This document shows, one piece after another, positions 7,955-17,329 of a stretch of DNA of 34,259 nt; the first letter of the stretch is position 1; the number at the start of each line of letters is the position of its first letter. Made by a program: the position numbers and the translations under genes. The notes beneath the pieces are model-generated. The model was given only the letters and a program-made list of their open reading frames with translations. It did no database searches and was not told the origin of the DNA. This DNA is from Lysobacterales bacterium (GTDB lineage: Bacteria; Pseudomonadota; Gammaproteobacteria; Xanthomonadales; Rhodanobacteraceae): NCBI GenBank assembly GCA_017305055.1, contig JAFKMZ010000062.1:1-34259 (forward strand). Reading direction: 5' to 3'.

Positions 7955-9110
7955 CGGGCTTGCTGATGCTCAGGGTCGCCGGCAGCAGGCCGTCGACGAA
8001 GGCCTGCGCGGAAAACACGCGCAGGTCGCCGGCCGCCTCGCCCAGGCCGACGTAGCGTATGGGCAGGCCGAATTCACGGGCCAACGCGAACAGGACGCCG
8101 CCCTTGGCCGTGCCGTCGAGCTTGGTCACCACCAGGCCGGTGACGCCGACGCTGTCGCGGAATTGGCGCACCTGGCGGATCGCGTTCTGGCCGGTGGTGC
8201 CGTCGACCACCATGAGCACCTCGTGCGGCGCTTCGGGATCGAGCTTCTTCAGCACGCGGCCAATCTTGGCCAGCTCGTCCATCAAGCCGCCCTGGGTGTG
8301 CAGGCGGCCGGCGGTGTCGGCCACCAGCACATCGATATGGCGTGCGCGTGCCGCCTGCAGCGCGTCGAAGATCACGCTGGCGGCGTCCGCGTTCTGGCCG
8401 TGGCTGGTGACCGGTACCTCGTTGCGCGCGCCCCAGGCTTTCAGCTGCTCCACAGCCGCGGCGCGGAAGGTGTCGCCGGCGGCGAGCAGCACGCTGCGCT
8501 GCTCATCGCGCCAGCGCCTGGCCAGCTTGCCGATGGTGGTGGTCTTGCCGGCGCCGTTGACGCCGACCACGAGCACGACGAACGGCTTGTTGGCGGCAAT
8601 CTGCAACGGGACCTCAACCGTGGCGAGCCGCTCGATCAGGGCCGCGCGCAGCGCCGCCAGCAACGCGGCGGCGTTGGCGAACTCGCGTTGTTCCATGCGC
8701 TTGCGCAGGTCCTCGACCAGTTCGGTGCTGACTGCGGCGCCGACGTCGGCGCTGAGCAGGATGGTCTCCAGTTCGTCAAGCAGCTCGTCGTCCAGCGGCG
8801 GATTGCGCGCGAACAGCGAGGTCAGGGTGCGCGAGAAGCCGCTGCCGGCCAGGCGTTCGCGCCAGCTGCGGCGCGCGCCGGCGCCGGCGGCATCCTTGGG
8901 CACGGAAACGGTGGCTGCCGGCTGGTCTGGCGTGGCGGCGGGCGGGTCGAGGTCGGGCGCGACGAAGCGCTGGTGGTCTTCGGGTTCGGGCGCCGGCATC
9001 TGGCTCAGCGCCTCGCGCACGCCGGGCACGCCGCTGTCGATCGCGGCGGGATCGGCAGGCAGCGGCTGGGTCGGTGCGGGCGGCGTCTTCGCCTTCCAGA
9101 ACTTGAGCAT
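7944..9110 (-). CDS. ftsY: Signal recognition particle receptor FtsY
   Basis: FtsY is the GTPase receptor that docks SRP-ribosome complexes on the inner membrane. The 388-residue product has an acidic, Pro/Ala-rich N-terminal A region (to about 100) and a helical N domain. The G domain carries the P-loop [15 protein letters not shown], the DTAGR motif, and [11 protein letters not shown] chose the ATG at 9110 (MLKFWKAK), which gives a typical start for this family; an upstream in-frame start would overlap the divergent rsmD start region and add unlikely sequence. Confidence 0.97.
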   Translation of the reverse strand: MLKFWKAKTPPAPTQPLPADPAAIDSGVPGVREALSQMPAPEPEDHQRFVAPDLDPPAATPDQPAATVSVPKDAAGAGARRSWRERLAGSGFSRTLTSLFARNPPLDDELLDELETILLSADVGAAVSTELVEDLRKRMEQREFANAAALLAALRAALIERLATVEVPLQIAANKPFVVLVVGVNGAGKTTTIGKLARRWRDEQRSVLLAAGDTFRAAAVEQLKAWGARNEVPVTSHGQNADAASVIFDALQAARARHIDVLVADTAGRLHTQGGLMDELAKIGRVLKKLDPEAPHEVLMVVDGTTGQNAIRQVRQFRDSVGVTGLVVTKLDGTAKGGVLFALAREFGLPIRYVGLGEAAGDLRVFSAQAFVDGLLPATLSISKPDAA

Positions 9111-9190
9111 GGGCAGGACAATCCAAGACAATGCCGGGATGCTAACACTCCCTCCCACACTCTCCGCTGACGCAGCCCGGGGGGCCTGGC

Positions 9191-10941
<1,751 letters not shown>

Positions 10942-10950
10942 CCGGACCAG

Positions 10951-11008
10951 GGCCCCGGCCGCATGCTGCATGTCGGCCGGGCCATCCATGGGGCACCATC
11001 CGTGCCCC
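10951..11008 (+). terminator. Tandem hairpins after the lipoprotein gene
   Basis: GGCCCCGGCCG (10951-10961) pairs with CGGCCGGGCC (10974-10983), with one bulge. Next, GGGGCAC (10990-10996) pairs perfectly with GTGCCCC (11002-11008) over a five-base loop. There is no T-tract, so this may be a transcript-end stabiliser or a Rho-dependent end rather than an intrinsic terminator. Confidence 0.5.
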
Positions 11009-11036
11009 TGGTGAGCCCCGGGCTGGATACGCGTCC

Positions 11037-12116
11037 ATGGCTGATTGGCATGTGCTGGTGACCCTGCGCACCTTGCTGCTGAATGTACTGGGGGCGACGC
11101 TCGTGTTTGCCGGCATCGCCCTGGTGGCGGTGACTGCACGCGCGGTATTGCAGTTCGACGCGGTTTCCGCCCTGCACGGCGGACAGGTGATCGACCTGGG
11201 GCGCGACGCGGTTGCGGGCACGGTGCCCGATGGGCACATGGTGCGGGTGGTGGGGACCCCGCACGTCGTGGAGCCCGCGCGCGATCCGGAGTTCAACTTC
11301 AGCGTCGCCACCCCGACCCTGTCCCGGCACGTGGAGATGTTCCAGTGGCACGAGGTGCAGCTCGGCGCCAACGTGCAGTACGAGCTGGACTGGGCCGACC
11401 ACTGGATCGATGACCGCGATTTCCGCGAGCCGCAGGGCCATGCCAATCCACATGGCCTGCCGCTGCAGGACGAGCGCTTCGAGTCGTCGGTGGTGCAGAT
11501 CGGCAACCTGCGTCTGGCGCCGGTGATCCGCCGTGCGCTGCCCGGCTCCGCCAGCGTGGCACCGGACGTGGCGGCGCTGCCGCCCAACCTGGCAGCCAGC
11601 TTCGTGCGCCAGGGCAATTACCTGCAGACCAGCCAACGTGCCGGCGATCCACAGCTTGGCGACGTGCGGGTGGGCTGGGACCAGGTGCCACCCCGCCTGA
11701 TGACCGTCGTCGCGCGCCTGGAGGGGGACCAGCTGGTGGCGGCCGAGGGTACGGCGGACGGACAGGGCTATCAGGTCGCCATTGGCGATGTCCGCCTGCA
11801 CGAGCTGTTTCCCGACCTGCCCTCGGCTCCGGAGGCGGTGAACTGGAAGCGCGCGCTGAGCATACTGCTGGCCGTACTTGGCGCGCTCACCCTGTTGACC
11901 GTGCGCCGCCAGGTCATGGTGGCGCCAACCCAGTCGGCACTGCGCCGGCAACGCCGGAACGATCTGCTGCTCGCGGTCGGCACCGGGGCACTGGTGGTGG
12001 GTGCGGTGGCCGCCACGATCTGGGCTGGCCATGAGCTGCGCTATGCCATGTGGTGGGCGGGGGTGGCCGTGGCGGGGGCCCTGCTCGCGGTGTGGCAATG
12101 GCACCACCGCGTGTGA
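11037..12116 (+). CDS. TMEM43-family membrane protein
   Basis: The 359-residue protein has an N-terminal membrane segment (about 10-33) and a large extracytoplasmic region (about 35-270). This region has the family-like block SRHVEMFQWHE followed by a Tyr- and Trp-rich strand and 'HANPHGLPLQDERF'. At least two or three C-terminal membrane segments follow (about 270-290, 313-335, 338-356). Bacterial homologues of human TMEM43/LUMA have this layout; their role is unknown. It is encoded alone, convergent with the EAL/HDOD gene, next to the flagellar cluster. Confidence 0.83.
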   Translation: MADWHVLVTLRTLLLNVLGATLVFAGIALVAVTARAVLQFDAVSALHGGQVIDLGRDAVAGTVPDGHMVRVVGTPHVVEPARDPEFNFSVATPTLSRHVEMFQWHEVQLGANVQYELDWADHWIDDRDFREPQGHANPHGLPLQDERFESSVVQIGNLRLAPVIRRALPGSASVAPDVAALPPNLAASFVRQGNYLQTSQRAGDPQLGDVRVGWDQVPPRLMTVVARLEGDQLVAAEGTADGQGYQVAIGDVRLHELFPDLPSAPEAVNWKRALSILLAVLGALTLLTVRRQVMVAPTQSALRRQRRNDLLLAVGTGALVVGAVAATIWAGHELRYAMWWAGVAVAGALLAVWQWHHRV

Positions 12117-12148
12117 GCCGGCGGCAGATCCGCAGGAGTGCCGCCCAC

Positions 12149-12199
12149 CCACAGGGGAGCCCCCGCGGTCGCGCGGGCGTCCGCGCCTGTGGCAGTTTT
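12149..12199. terminator. Nested inverted repeats between convergent genes
   Basis: An outer stem, CCACAGG (12149-12155) with CCTGTGG (12186-12192), encloses an inner perfect stem, CCCGCG/CGCGGG (12162-12177, loop GTCG). The sequence CAGTTTTG follows on the plus strand. It sits in the 96-base gap between the convergent TMEM43 and EAL/HDOD genes and probably ends transcription there. Confidence 0.55.
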
Positions 12200-12212
12200 G
12201 TGGAGCCGGGCC

Positions 12213-13493
12213 TCAGTTGGCCGCGCGGCTGTTGCTGGCCACGCTGAACACCTGGTCGGCCCACTGTGTGGCTTCCAGGTACACCGTGGCCATGCGCCGG
12301 ATGCGCTGCGGCGCGGTGTTGCCGCTGTTCAGCGCGCCGGCCTCCCAGGCCACGACTTCCTGCAGCAGCTGCCCGAACGGACCACCGCGCCCGGTGAGCG
12401 CGTCGCTGATCTCCGGGCTCAGGCGCAGCTGGGTCAGCAGGAACTCCATCGGCGCGCACATCAGGGTGTCCAGCAGCGAGAACAGGCCCACGGTGAATGC
12501 GGTCTCGCTGGAACCGCGCGGCATGCCGCCAGCCAGGCCTTCGCACATGTGCGCCCGGATCAGCGCGGCGCGCAGCAGTTCCGGCGGCCGGTCGTCCATG
12601 GTGCACATGACCATGGTGTTGATCCAGTTGCGCATGCGCGTGGCGCCGAAGAAGATCGCCGCCTGCTCGATGGATTTCAGCTGCCGGGGCAGGGCGAAGT
12701 AGGCCGAGTTGACGCAGCTCAGCAGCTTGTAGCTGAGCACCGCGTCGTCGCGCACGATCTTGCCCATTTCCACCGGGCCGGGATTGCCTTCCTCGAGCAG
12801 CGCCATCAGGCGCAGCATGCTCAGGCGGTTGGCCGACAGCACGGCCGGCACTTCCACCGGCTGCGGGATCAGCAGGTAGCGGCCCTGGATCGCCTGCAGC
12901 GGAAGCTCGAGGCAGCGCTGGTAGGTGGTGTGCTCGTTGACCTGGCCGGCGATCACCCCGAGGCCGCGCGTATGCAGCTGCGAGCTGCGTTCGCGCATGG
13001 CCTCCGGCGACAGCCGGTCGGCATCCAGACGAACGAACTGTGCGGTCTGCAGCAGCGCTTCCACAGCCAGGCTGTCGTCCAGGGCGGAGTCGCTGGCATC
13101 GATCATGATCTGGCAGCCGCGCTGGGCCATCTGCTTCACCAGCTTCATCCGCGCCGGGTCGTTGGCGATTTCCGGGCGCAGCACCACGCCGAGGCGAGGC
13201 TGGTGCAGCAGCACGTCGGAGCCTTCCAGCAGGAGTTCCGGGGGCAGGTTCACGAACGCGCGGTTGCCGCGCGACAGGCGTGTCAGCGCGCCATCGGTGA
13301 TGGTCGAGAGCACGCGCTGCGGCAGGTCCTGCGCCTGCTCGGCAAGCGTCGGAAACAGGATTTCGTAGGCGAACAGTTGACGGTCGCCATCCAGCATCGG
13401 GGTACGGAATACCGGCAGTGGCGCACCCGCATTCAGGCTCTCGGGCAACTGGTCGGGAGCGGGCAGATGGGAGGGCTGGTTGGCAATGCTCAT
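12213..13493 (-). CDS. EAL-like/HDOD signalling protein
   Basis: The ATG at 13493 (MSIANQPSHL) was chosen because everything before it lies in flgN and is low quality. The 426-residue product has an N-terminal EAL-like domain (about 28-215) and a C-terminal HDOD domain (about 220-400, with LSYKLLSCVNSAYF). The EAL signature is EIL (44-46), and the usual catalytic DDFG loop is replaced by 'DASDS', so c-di-GMP phosphodiesterase activity is unlikely. Such YuxH-type proteins are thought to bind ligands or partners rather than cut c-di-GMP. It lies 58 bases downstream of flgN in the same direction, which suggests a role in motility control. Confidence 0.88.
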   Translation of the reverse strand: MSIANQPSHLPAPDQLPESLNAGAPLPVFRTPMLDGDRQLFAYEILFPTLAEQAQDLPQRVLSTITDGALTRLSRGNRAFVNLPPELLLEGSDVLLHQPRLGVVLRPEIANDPARMKLVKQMAQRGCQIMIDASDSALDDSLAVEALLQTAQFVRLDADRLSPEAMRERSSQLHTRGLGVIAGQVNEHTTYQRCLELPLQAIQGRYLLIPQPVEVPAVLSANRLSMLRLMALLEEGNPGPVEMGKIVRDDAVLSYKLLSCVNSAYFALPRQLKSIEQAAIFFGATRMRNWINTMVMCTMDDRPPELLRAALIRAHMCEGLAGGMPRGSSETAFTVGLFSLLDTLMCAPMEFLLTQLRLSPEISDALTGRGGPFGQLLQEVVAWEAGALNSGNTAPQRIRRMATVYLEATQWADQVFSVASNSRAAN

Positions 13494-13551
13494 GGCGTGG
13501 TCGATGCTGGTGCGGAAGCGCCACGGGGTGCCGTGGTGTGGAAGCGCTGGC

Positions 13552-13998
13552 TCAGGCTTCGGCCAGGATGTGCGAGCGCGGTTTCGGGTGGACGCTGCCG
13601 GCGTGGTCGTACAGCCGACCTTCGCCGTCGCTTCCGGTAAGGATGGACAGGGCTTCGCGTACCTGGCCCAGGTGGCGGTTGACGAGCTTGCCGTTGCGCT
13701 GGTTGAGCTCCTGGCAGCTGCGCAGCGTCTGCTCGATTTGTGGCCACGCCGGGTCGCGGACCGCGTGCGCGTCCGGCGCCGCTCGCAACAACTGGCGGCG
13801 TTCCACGTCCAGCTCTTCCAGCCGGCTGAGCAGGGCCTGCTTGTGCGCACCGGCGCTGTCCAGTGCCGCACTGTCCAGCACGTGTATCGCGTGCAATTCC
13901 GTCTCCAGCGCCAGCGTGAGTTCCTGCAACGCCTGGTGCATGTCCGCGGACACCGCCCGCAGCGCTTCGCGCAGCTCTGCTGGCGGCTGCTGGTTCAT
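13552..13998 (-). CDS. flgN: Flagellar export chaperone FlgN
   Basis: FlgN is a cytoplasmic chaperone that holds FlgK and FlgL and delivers them to the flagellar export gate. The 148-residue product is almost wholly helical and heptad-rich (about 15-125). It ends in the family-type 'LYDHAGSVHPKPRSHILAEA', whose C-terminus usually binds substrate. Its start overlaps the flgM stop by four bases (ATGA), so the pair is translationally coupled, and the substrate genes flgKL are encoded in the opposite arm of the cluster. Confidence 0.92.
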   Translation of the reverse strand: MNQQPPAELREALRAVSADMHQALQELTLALETELHAIHVLDSAALDSAGAHKQALLSRLEELDVERRQLLRAAPDAHAVRDPAWPQIEQTLRSCQELNQRNGKLVNRHLGQVREALSILTGSDGEGRLYDHAGSVHPKPRSHILAEA

Positions 13999-14318
13999 GC
14001 CTTGGTCGCACCGTGCAATTGCTGCTCCAGCTGGAGCATTTTTTCGGCGATGTGCTCGGCATTGATGACGTAGCTGCCGTCGGCAATCGCCTTGCGGAGC
14101 TGCTCGACGCGCGGCTGGTCCACGGTTGCACCGTTGGCGGGGCGCGCCGCCTGCTGCAATGCCAGGGCAGAGTCGGTCAGCTTGACCTGGTCGGCGACCT
14201 TGCCACCCGAATCCGCCTGGCTGGCTTGCGTGCCGGCCGCCGCCGTCCCACCGTTGCCGGCGGCGCTGGCTGCCGGCGTGAACGATGGTGGCGCGTTGTT
14301 CGAGATACTCGTTGTCAT
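13995..14318 (-). CDS. flgM: Anti-sigma-28 factor FlgM
   Basis: FlgM binds FliA (sigma-28) and blocks late flagellar genes until it is exported through the finished hook. The 107-residue protein has the expected disordered Ala/Gly/Ser-rich N-terminal half. Its C-terminal sigma-binding half carries DQVKLTDSALALQ and RVEQLRKAIADGSYVINAEHIAEKML, the latter split here by its conserved 'IADGSY' core. A sigma-28-like promoter lies about 40 bases upstream, giving the usual feedback in which FliA drives its own inhibitor. Confidence 0.95.
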   Translation of the reverse strand: MTTSISNNAPPSFTPAASAAGNGGTAAAGTQASQADSGGKVADQVKLTDSALALQQAARPANGATVDQPRVEQLRKAIADGSYVINAEHIAEKMLQLEQQLHGATKA

Positions 14319-14357
14319 GGGTCTGCTCTCATTTCGATTTGTGGCCCTGTGCTGGCG

Positions 14358-14384
14358 TCATCGGCGGCTGGCACGGAATCTTTA
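14358..14384 (-). promoter_or_regulatory. Sigma-28 (FliA) promoter of flgM
   Basis: Read on the minus strand, TAAAGATT (14384-14377), an 11-base spacer, then GCCGATGA (14365-14358). This nearly matches the enterobacterial consensus TAAAGTTT-N11-GCCGATAA. It lies 40 bases before the flgM ATG, with transcription expected to start about 8 bases downstream of the -10 element. Confidence 0.85.
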
Positions 14385-14435
14385 GCCGGGTGCCGGTCGG
14401 GAAGGCCGGCGATGGAGTGTAGGAAGACGGCGCGT

Positions 14436-15131
14436 TCACGGCAGCACGCCTATTTCGCCCGGAGCGAGGACGATGCCATCGAGGATCTTGCCGGACGCCG
14501 TGTTGCGCACGCGCAGGCGCGCGCCGTTGTCGCCGCTGCCGAGCGCCACGCCGGCCGCGCGCACCTCGATGCCGCCGATCTGCGCCACCATCTGCACCTG
14601 GTCGCCGGCACGCACCATGCGCCGGCCACCGAGCGCGGCCGGGGTCAGCACGCTGTTGACGGGCAGGGCGCGGCTGAGCGTTCTTCCCGCGACCTGGTCG
14701 AGATTGTCGAGATAGCCGTAGCCCAGGCGCGTGATGTCGCGCTCCTCGGCGCGCACGTCGCTGGCGCGCAGGCCGTCGCCACGCAGGAGTGGCTGGGTTG
14801 AGACGAGGACCTTGCGGAACACGTGCAATTGCACGGTGACGCGGGTGTTCCAGCCCTCTGCAGCCGGGCAGCGCACCGCCACCGCGAGTTGCGGGGTGGC
14901 CTTGGCGAAGCTGCCGAGGCGGGCCTCCAACGGCAGCGGGCAGGGCGTCAGATGCAGGTTTGGATTGAGCGCGTGCGCGCTGGCCTCGACGCGGTTGCCG
15001 GGCAGGGTGAAGTGCTCGCGCACGGCTTGTTCGGCGGCCGCCTGGGCACTGGCGGCGGCACTGGGCGCGGTGGCGTCGGCGCCGCTCGCCCAGAGCAGTG
15101 CCAGCAGCAGTGGCACGACGAGGGTGCGCAT
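14436..15131 (-). CDS. flgA: Flagellar P-ring assembly chaperone FlgA
   Basis: FlgA is a periplasmic chaperone needed for polymerising FlgI into the P-ring. The ATG at 15131 gives a 231-residue protein with a clear Sec signal peptide (MRTLVVPLLLALLWASGADA). An N-terminal domain with a Cys pair follows, and then a C-terminal SAF-type domain with LLRGDGLRASDVRAEERDI and 'AGDQVQMVAQIGGIEVRAAG', ending near the usual 'IVLAPGEIGVLP'. It is upstream of flgMN and divergent from flgB. FlgM probably also has its own promoter in the 117-base gap. Confidence 0.93.
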   Translation of the reverse strand: MRTLVVPLLLALLWASGADATAPSAAASAQAAAEQAVREHFTLPGNRVEASAHALNPNLHLTPCPLPLEARLGSFAKATPQLAVAVRCPAAEGWNTRVTVQLHVFRKVLVSTQPLLRGDGLRASDVRAEERDITRLGYGYLDNLDQVAGRTLSRALPVNSVLTPAALGGRRMVRAGDQVQMVAQIGGIEVRAAGVALGSGDNGARLRVRNTASGKILDGIVLAPGEIGVLP

Positions 15132-15522
15132 GCGTGTCCGCGGACTATCCGCCACCGAGTGCCGCGCGCCGGGTCCGCCTGTCGGGATCCTGGCGGCCTG
15201 CACCGTCAAATGCCCGGCACGCGTGCGGCTTCCGACGCGCCAGTCCATGGCCGCCTCGCGCACGCGCTGGCGCAGCCAGCGTGGCATGTCGCTGGACGCA
15301 TGCCGGCAGCGCAGGTCGGCCGGGACGGGACAACGGCCCGCTGTCCATGCGTCGCTGGGATGCTGCGGTGGCAGGGATGCGTGCGCGGGCATGGTTGATC
15401 GTTGGCTCCGGGGTTCGTCGTCGTGGCTGGCCTGGTGCTGCGTCGCCCAGGCCTTGTGAGCCTGCTGAAGCAATCCGCATGCCACAACTGCGCCATCTGG
15501 TGTCGCCGGGGACACGAGGCGG

Positions 15523-15594
15523 ACGGGTACCCGTGCTCCCTGTCCTCTCCGCAGACGCCAGGCCGGAGAGGACAGGGCCCGTCCGCACGACGGG
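15523..15594. other. Cluster of three inverted repeats upstream of flgB
   Basis: Three adjacent symmetric elements lie in the 639-base flgA-flgB gap. The first is a 12-bp palindrome ACGGGTACCCGT (15523-15534). The second is a perfect 14-bp stem, CCCTGTCCTCTCCG (15538-15551) with its complement (15564-15577). The third is CCCGTC/GACGGG (15578-15594). No gene with good coding character is seen in the gap. They could be activator-binding sites, a transcript end, or a small structured RNA. Confidence 0.7.
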
Positions 15595-15711
15595 TGCCGT
15601 CAGGCGCATTCGCTGGCGGGCGTCAACAAACCGTCCCGGTCGCGCGTGTGGGGTCGAGGCGCAAAGCCGCCAGTCCTTGCCAGGCCAGGCCCGGCAAGGG
15701 GTCTGGGCCCA

Positions 15712-15727
15712 TGGCATGCAATTTGCC
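15712..15727 (+). promoter_or_regulatory. Sigma-54 (RpoN) promoter of the flgB operon
   Basis: TGGCATGCAATTTGCC fits TGGCACG-N4-TTGCW at 14 of 16 aligned positions, with the invariant GG and GC exactly spaced for -24/-12. It lies 43 bases before the flgB ATG. Sigma-54 control with an enhancer-binding activator such as FleQ is known for flagellar rod-hook genes in pseudomonads and xanthomonads; neither rpoN nor fleQ is in this window. Confidence 0.82.
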
Positions 15728-15770
15728 TCGGTGAGCGTGCGGCGAGACCGCGCGACACGAGGCGACAGGC

Positions 15771-16172
15771 ATGATTCCCGACAATCTTTTTGGCATCCAC
15801 ACCAGGGCGCTTGACGTATGGCAGCGCCGCAGCGAGGTGCTGGCGAACAACCTGGCGAACGCCGACACCCCGGACTACAAGGCCCGGGATGTGGATTTCT
15901 CCAAGGTGCTGGCTGCCGCCAGCGGGGCTGCCGGTGCACATGGTGTGGATCTGGCGACGCCGACCGCCGGCCAGATCGGTGGCGTCAGCGCCGCCCAGGG
16001 CGCACTCGAGTATCGCGTCCCCAACCAACCCACGATGGACGGCAACACCGTCGACGAGCAGGTCGAACAGGCCGCCTTTGCCGCCAATGGCGTGCATTAC
16101 CAGGCCAGCCTGTCCTTCATCACCGCGCAGATCCGCATGTTGCGCACCGCCATCACCGGAGGCCAGGGCTGA
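15771..16172 (+). CDS. flgB: Flagellar proximal rod protein FlgB
   Basis: FlgB forms the start of the rod in the basal body. The 133-residue protein starts MIPDNLFGIHTRALDVW and contains the rod-family N-terminal motif LANNLANADTPDYKARDVDF (about 25-44). It ends in a helical segment QASLSFITAQIRMLRTAITG that packs in the rod core. It is the first gene of the nine-gene flgBCDEFGHIJ operon behind the sigma-54-like promoter, and its stop overlaps the flgC start by one base (TGATG). Confidence 0.96.
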   Translation: MIPDNLFGIHTRALDVWQRRSEVLANNLANADTPDYKARDVDFSKVLAAASGAAGAHGVDLATPTAGQIGGVSAAQGALEYRVPNQPTMDGNTVDEQVEQAAFAANGVHYQASLSFITAQIRMLRTAITGGQG

Positions 16173-16591
16173 TGTCCTTGTTCAGCATATTCAATGTCGC
16201 GGGGTCGGGCATGGCGGCGCAGTCCGTGCGCCTCAATACCGTTGCCAGCAACCTTGCCAACGCCGACAGCGTGGCCAGTACCCCGGAAGCCGCCTACCGC
16301 TCGCGCGAGCCCTTGTTTGCCGCGGTCCAGCAACGCGTGGGCCTCGCCAGCCAGGCGCAGGCCGAGGGCGTGCGCGTGGCCGGCGTCACCGAAAGCCAGG
16401 CGGCGATCCCGAGCCGCTACGAACCCGGCAACCCGCTCGCCAATGCGGACGGCTACGTCTATTCCAGCAACGTCAATCCGGTCGACGAGCTGGTGAACAT
16501 GATTTCCGCCTCCCGTTCCTACCAGAACAACGTCGAGGTGATGAATTCCACCCGGCAACTGCTGCAGAAAACGCTGGACCTCGGCAAGTGA
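16172..16591 (+). CDS. flgC: Flagellar proximal rod protein FlgC
   Basis: The 139-residue protein starts MSLFSIFNVAGSGMAAQSVR, followed by the rod signature LNTVASNLANADSVAST. It ends with the conserved C-terminal helix region NPVDELVNMISASRSYQNNV and MNSTRQLLQKTL. It joins FlgB, FlgF and FlgG in building the rod, exported by the flagellar type III system and lacking a cleaved signal. The start overlaps the flgB stop by one base, and a 52-base gap separates it from flgD. Confidence 0.96.
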   Translation: MSLFSIFNVAGSGMAAQSVRLNTVASNLANADSVASTPEAAYRSREPLFAAVQQRVGLASQAQAEGVRVAGVTESQAAIPSRYEPGNPLANADGYVYSSNVNPVDELVNMISASRSYQNNVEVMNSTRQLLQKTLDLGK

Positions 16592-16643
16592 GGCGCGGCG
16601 CGCGGCAGTCCATGACCACGATGCAATCCATGAGGCAGGCAGC

Positions 16644-17279
16644 ATGAACGTTCCAGGTGTCGGCGGCAGCGCCGGGCAGGCAGTCAGTGCCGGCGCGCAG
16701 AAGACCATCAGCCAGTCGGATTTCCTGCAGCTCTTGATGCAGCAGATGCAGAACCAGGATCCGACCCAGCCAATGGACTCCTCGCAGATGGTCACGCAGC
16801 TCGCGCAGATCAGCCAGGTCTCGGCCACGCAGTCGCTGCAGACCTCGTTCGATACGTTGAGTAAGGCGTTGCAGGGCAATCAGATGTTGCAGGCCAGCAG
16901 CATGGTTGGACGCAATGTCACCGTGCCGTCGGCGGCCGGGACGCTTGGCACCGGCGGCCTGGATGGTGCGGTGAACGTCCCCGATGGCGCGGGCCAGGTG
17001 CTGGTGCAGGTCACCGACACGGCCGGCAACGTGGTACGCAGCATCAACCTCGGCACGCCGGCCACGGGCCTTTCCGCATTCCACTGGGATGGCACCGGCG
17101 ACGATGGCGCGGCTCTGCCTGCCGGCGTCTATGGGCTCAAGGCCCAGGCTGGCGGCACGGCCATCGCCACCTACGTCAACGGCAAGGTCAATGGCGTCGG
17201 CATGACCAGCGACGGGGTCTATCTCGACGTCGCCGGCTTTGGCGGCACGCTGCTCAGCCAGGTCGCCCAGGTCAACTGA
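16644..17279 (+). CDS. flgD: Hook assembly scaffold FlgD
   Basis: FlgD caps the growing hook and helps FlgE subunits assemble; it is not in the finished flagellum. The 211-residue product has the N-terminal export/hook-cap block SQSDFLQLLMQQMQNQDPTQ followed by PMDSSQMVTQLAQISQV (about 24-60). Its C-terminal part (about 110-200) has FlgD Ig-like/tudor features, including 'FHWDGTGDDGAALPAGVYGLKA'. It sits in the expected position between flgC and flgE. Confidence 0.95.
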   Translation: MNVPGVGGSAGQAVSAGAQKTISQSDFLQLLMQQMQNQDPTQPMDSSQMVTQLAQISQVSATQSLQTSFDTLSKALQGNQMLQASSMVGRNVTVPSAAGTLGTGGLDGAVNVPDGAGQVLVQVTDTAGNVVRSINLGTPATGLSAFHWDGTGDDGAALPAGVYGLKAQAGGTAIATYVNGKVNGVGMTSDGVYLDVAGFGGTLLSQVAQVN

Positions 17280-17329
17280 GAAAACCCCATACGGGCCCGC
17301 AAGGGACTCCCACGCAAGAGGAATCATCC

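Noticed and set aside
15145-15939. Minus-strand frame across the flgA-flgB gap
   Set aside because: It would cover the sigma-54-like promoter and flgB start, and its composition is shadow-like.
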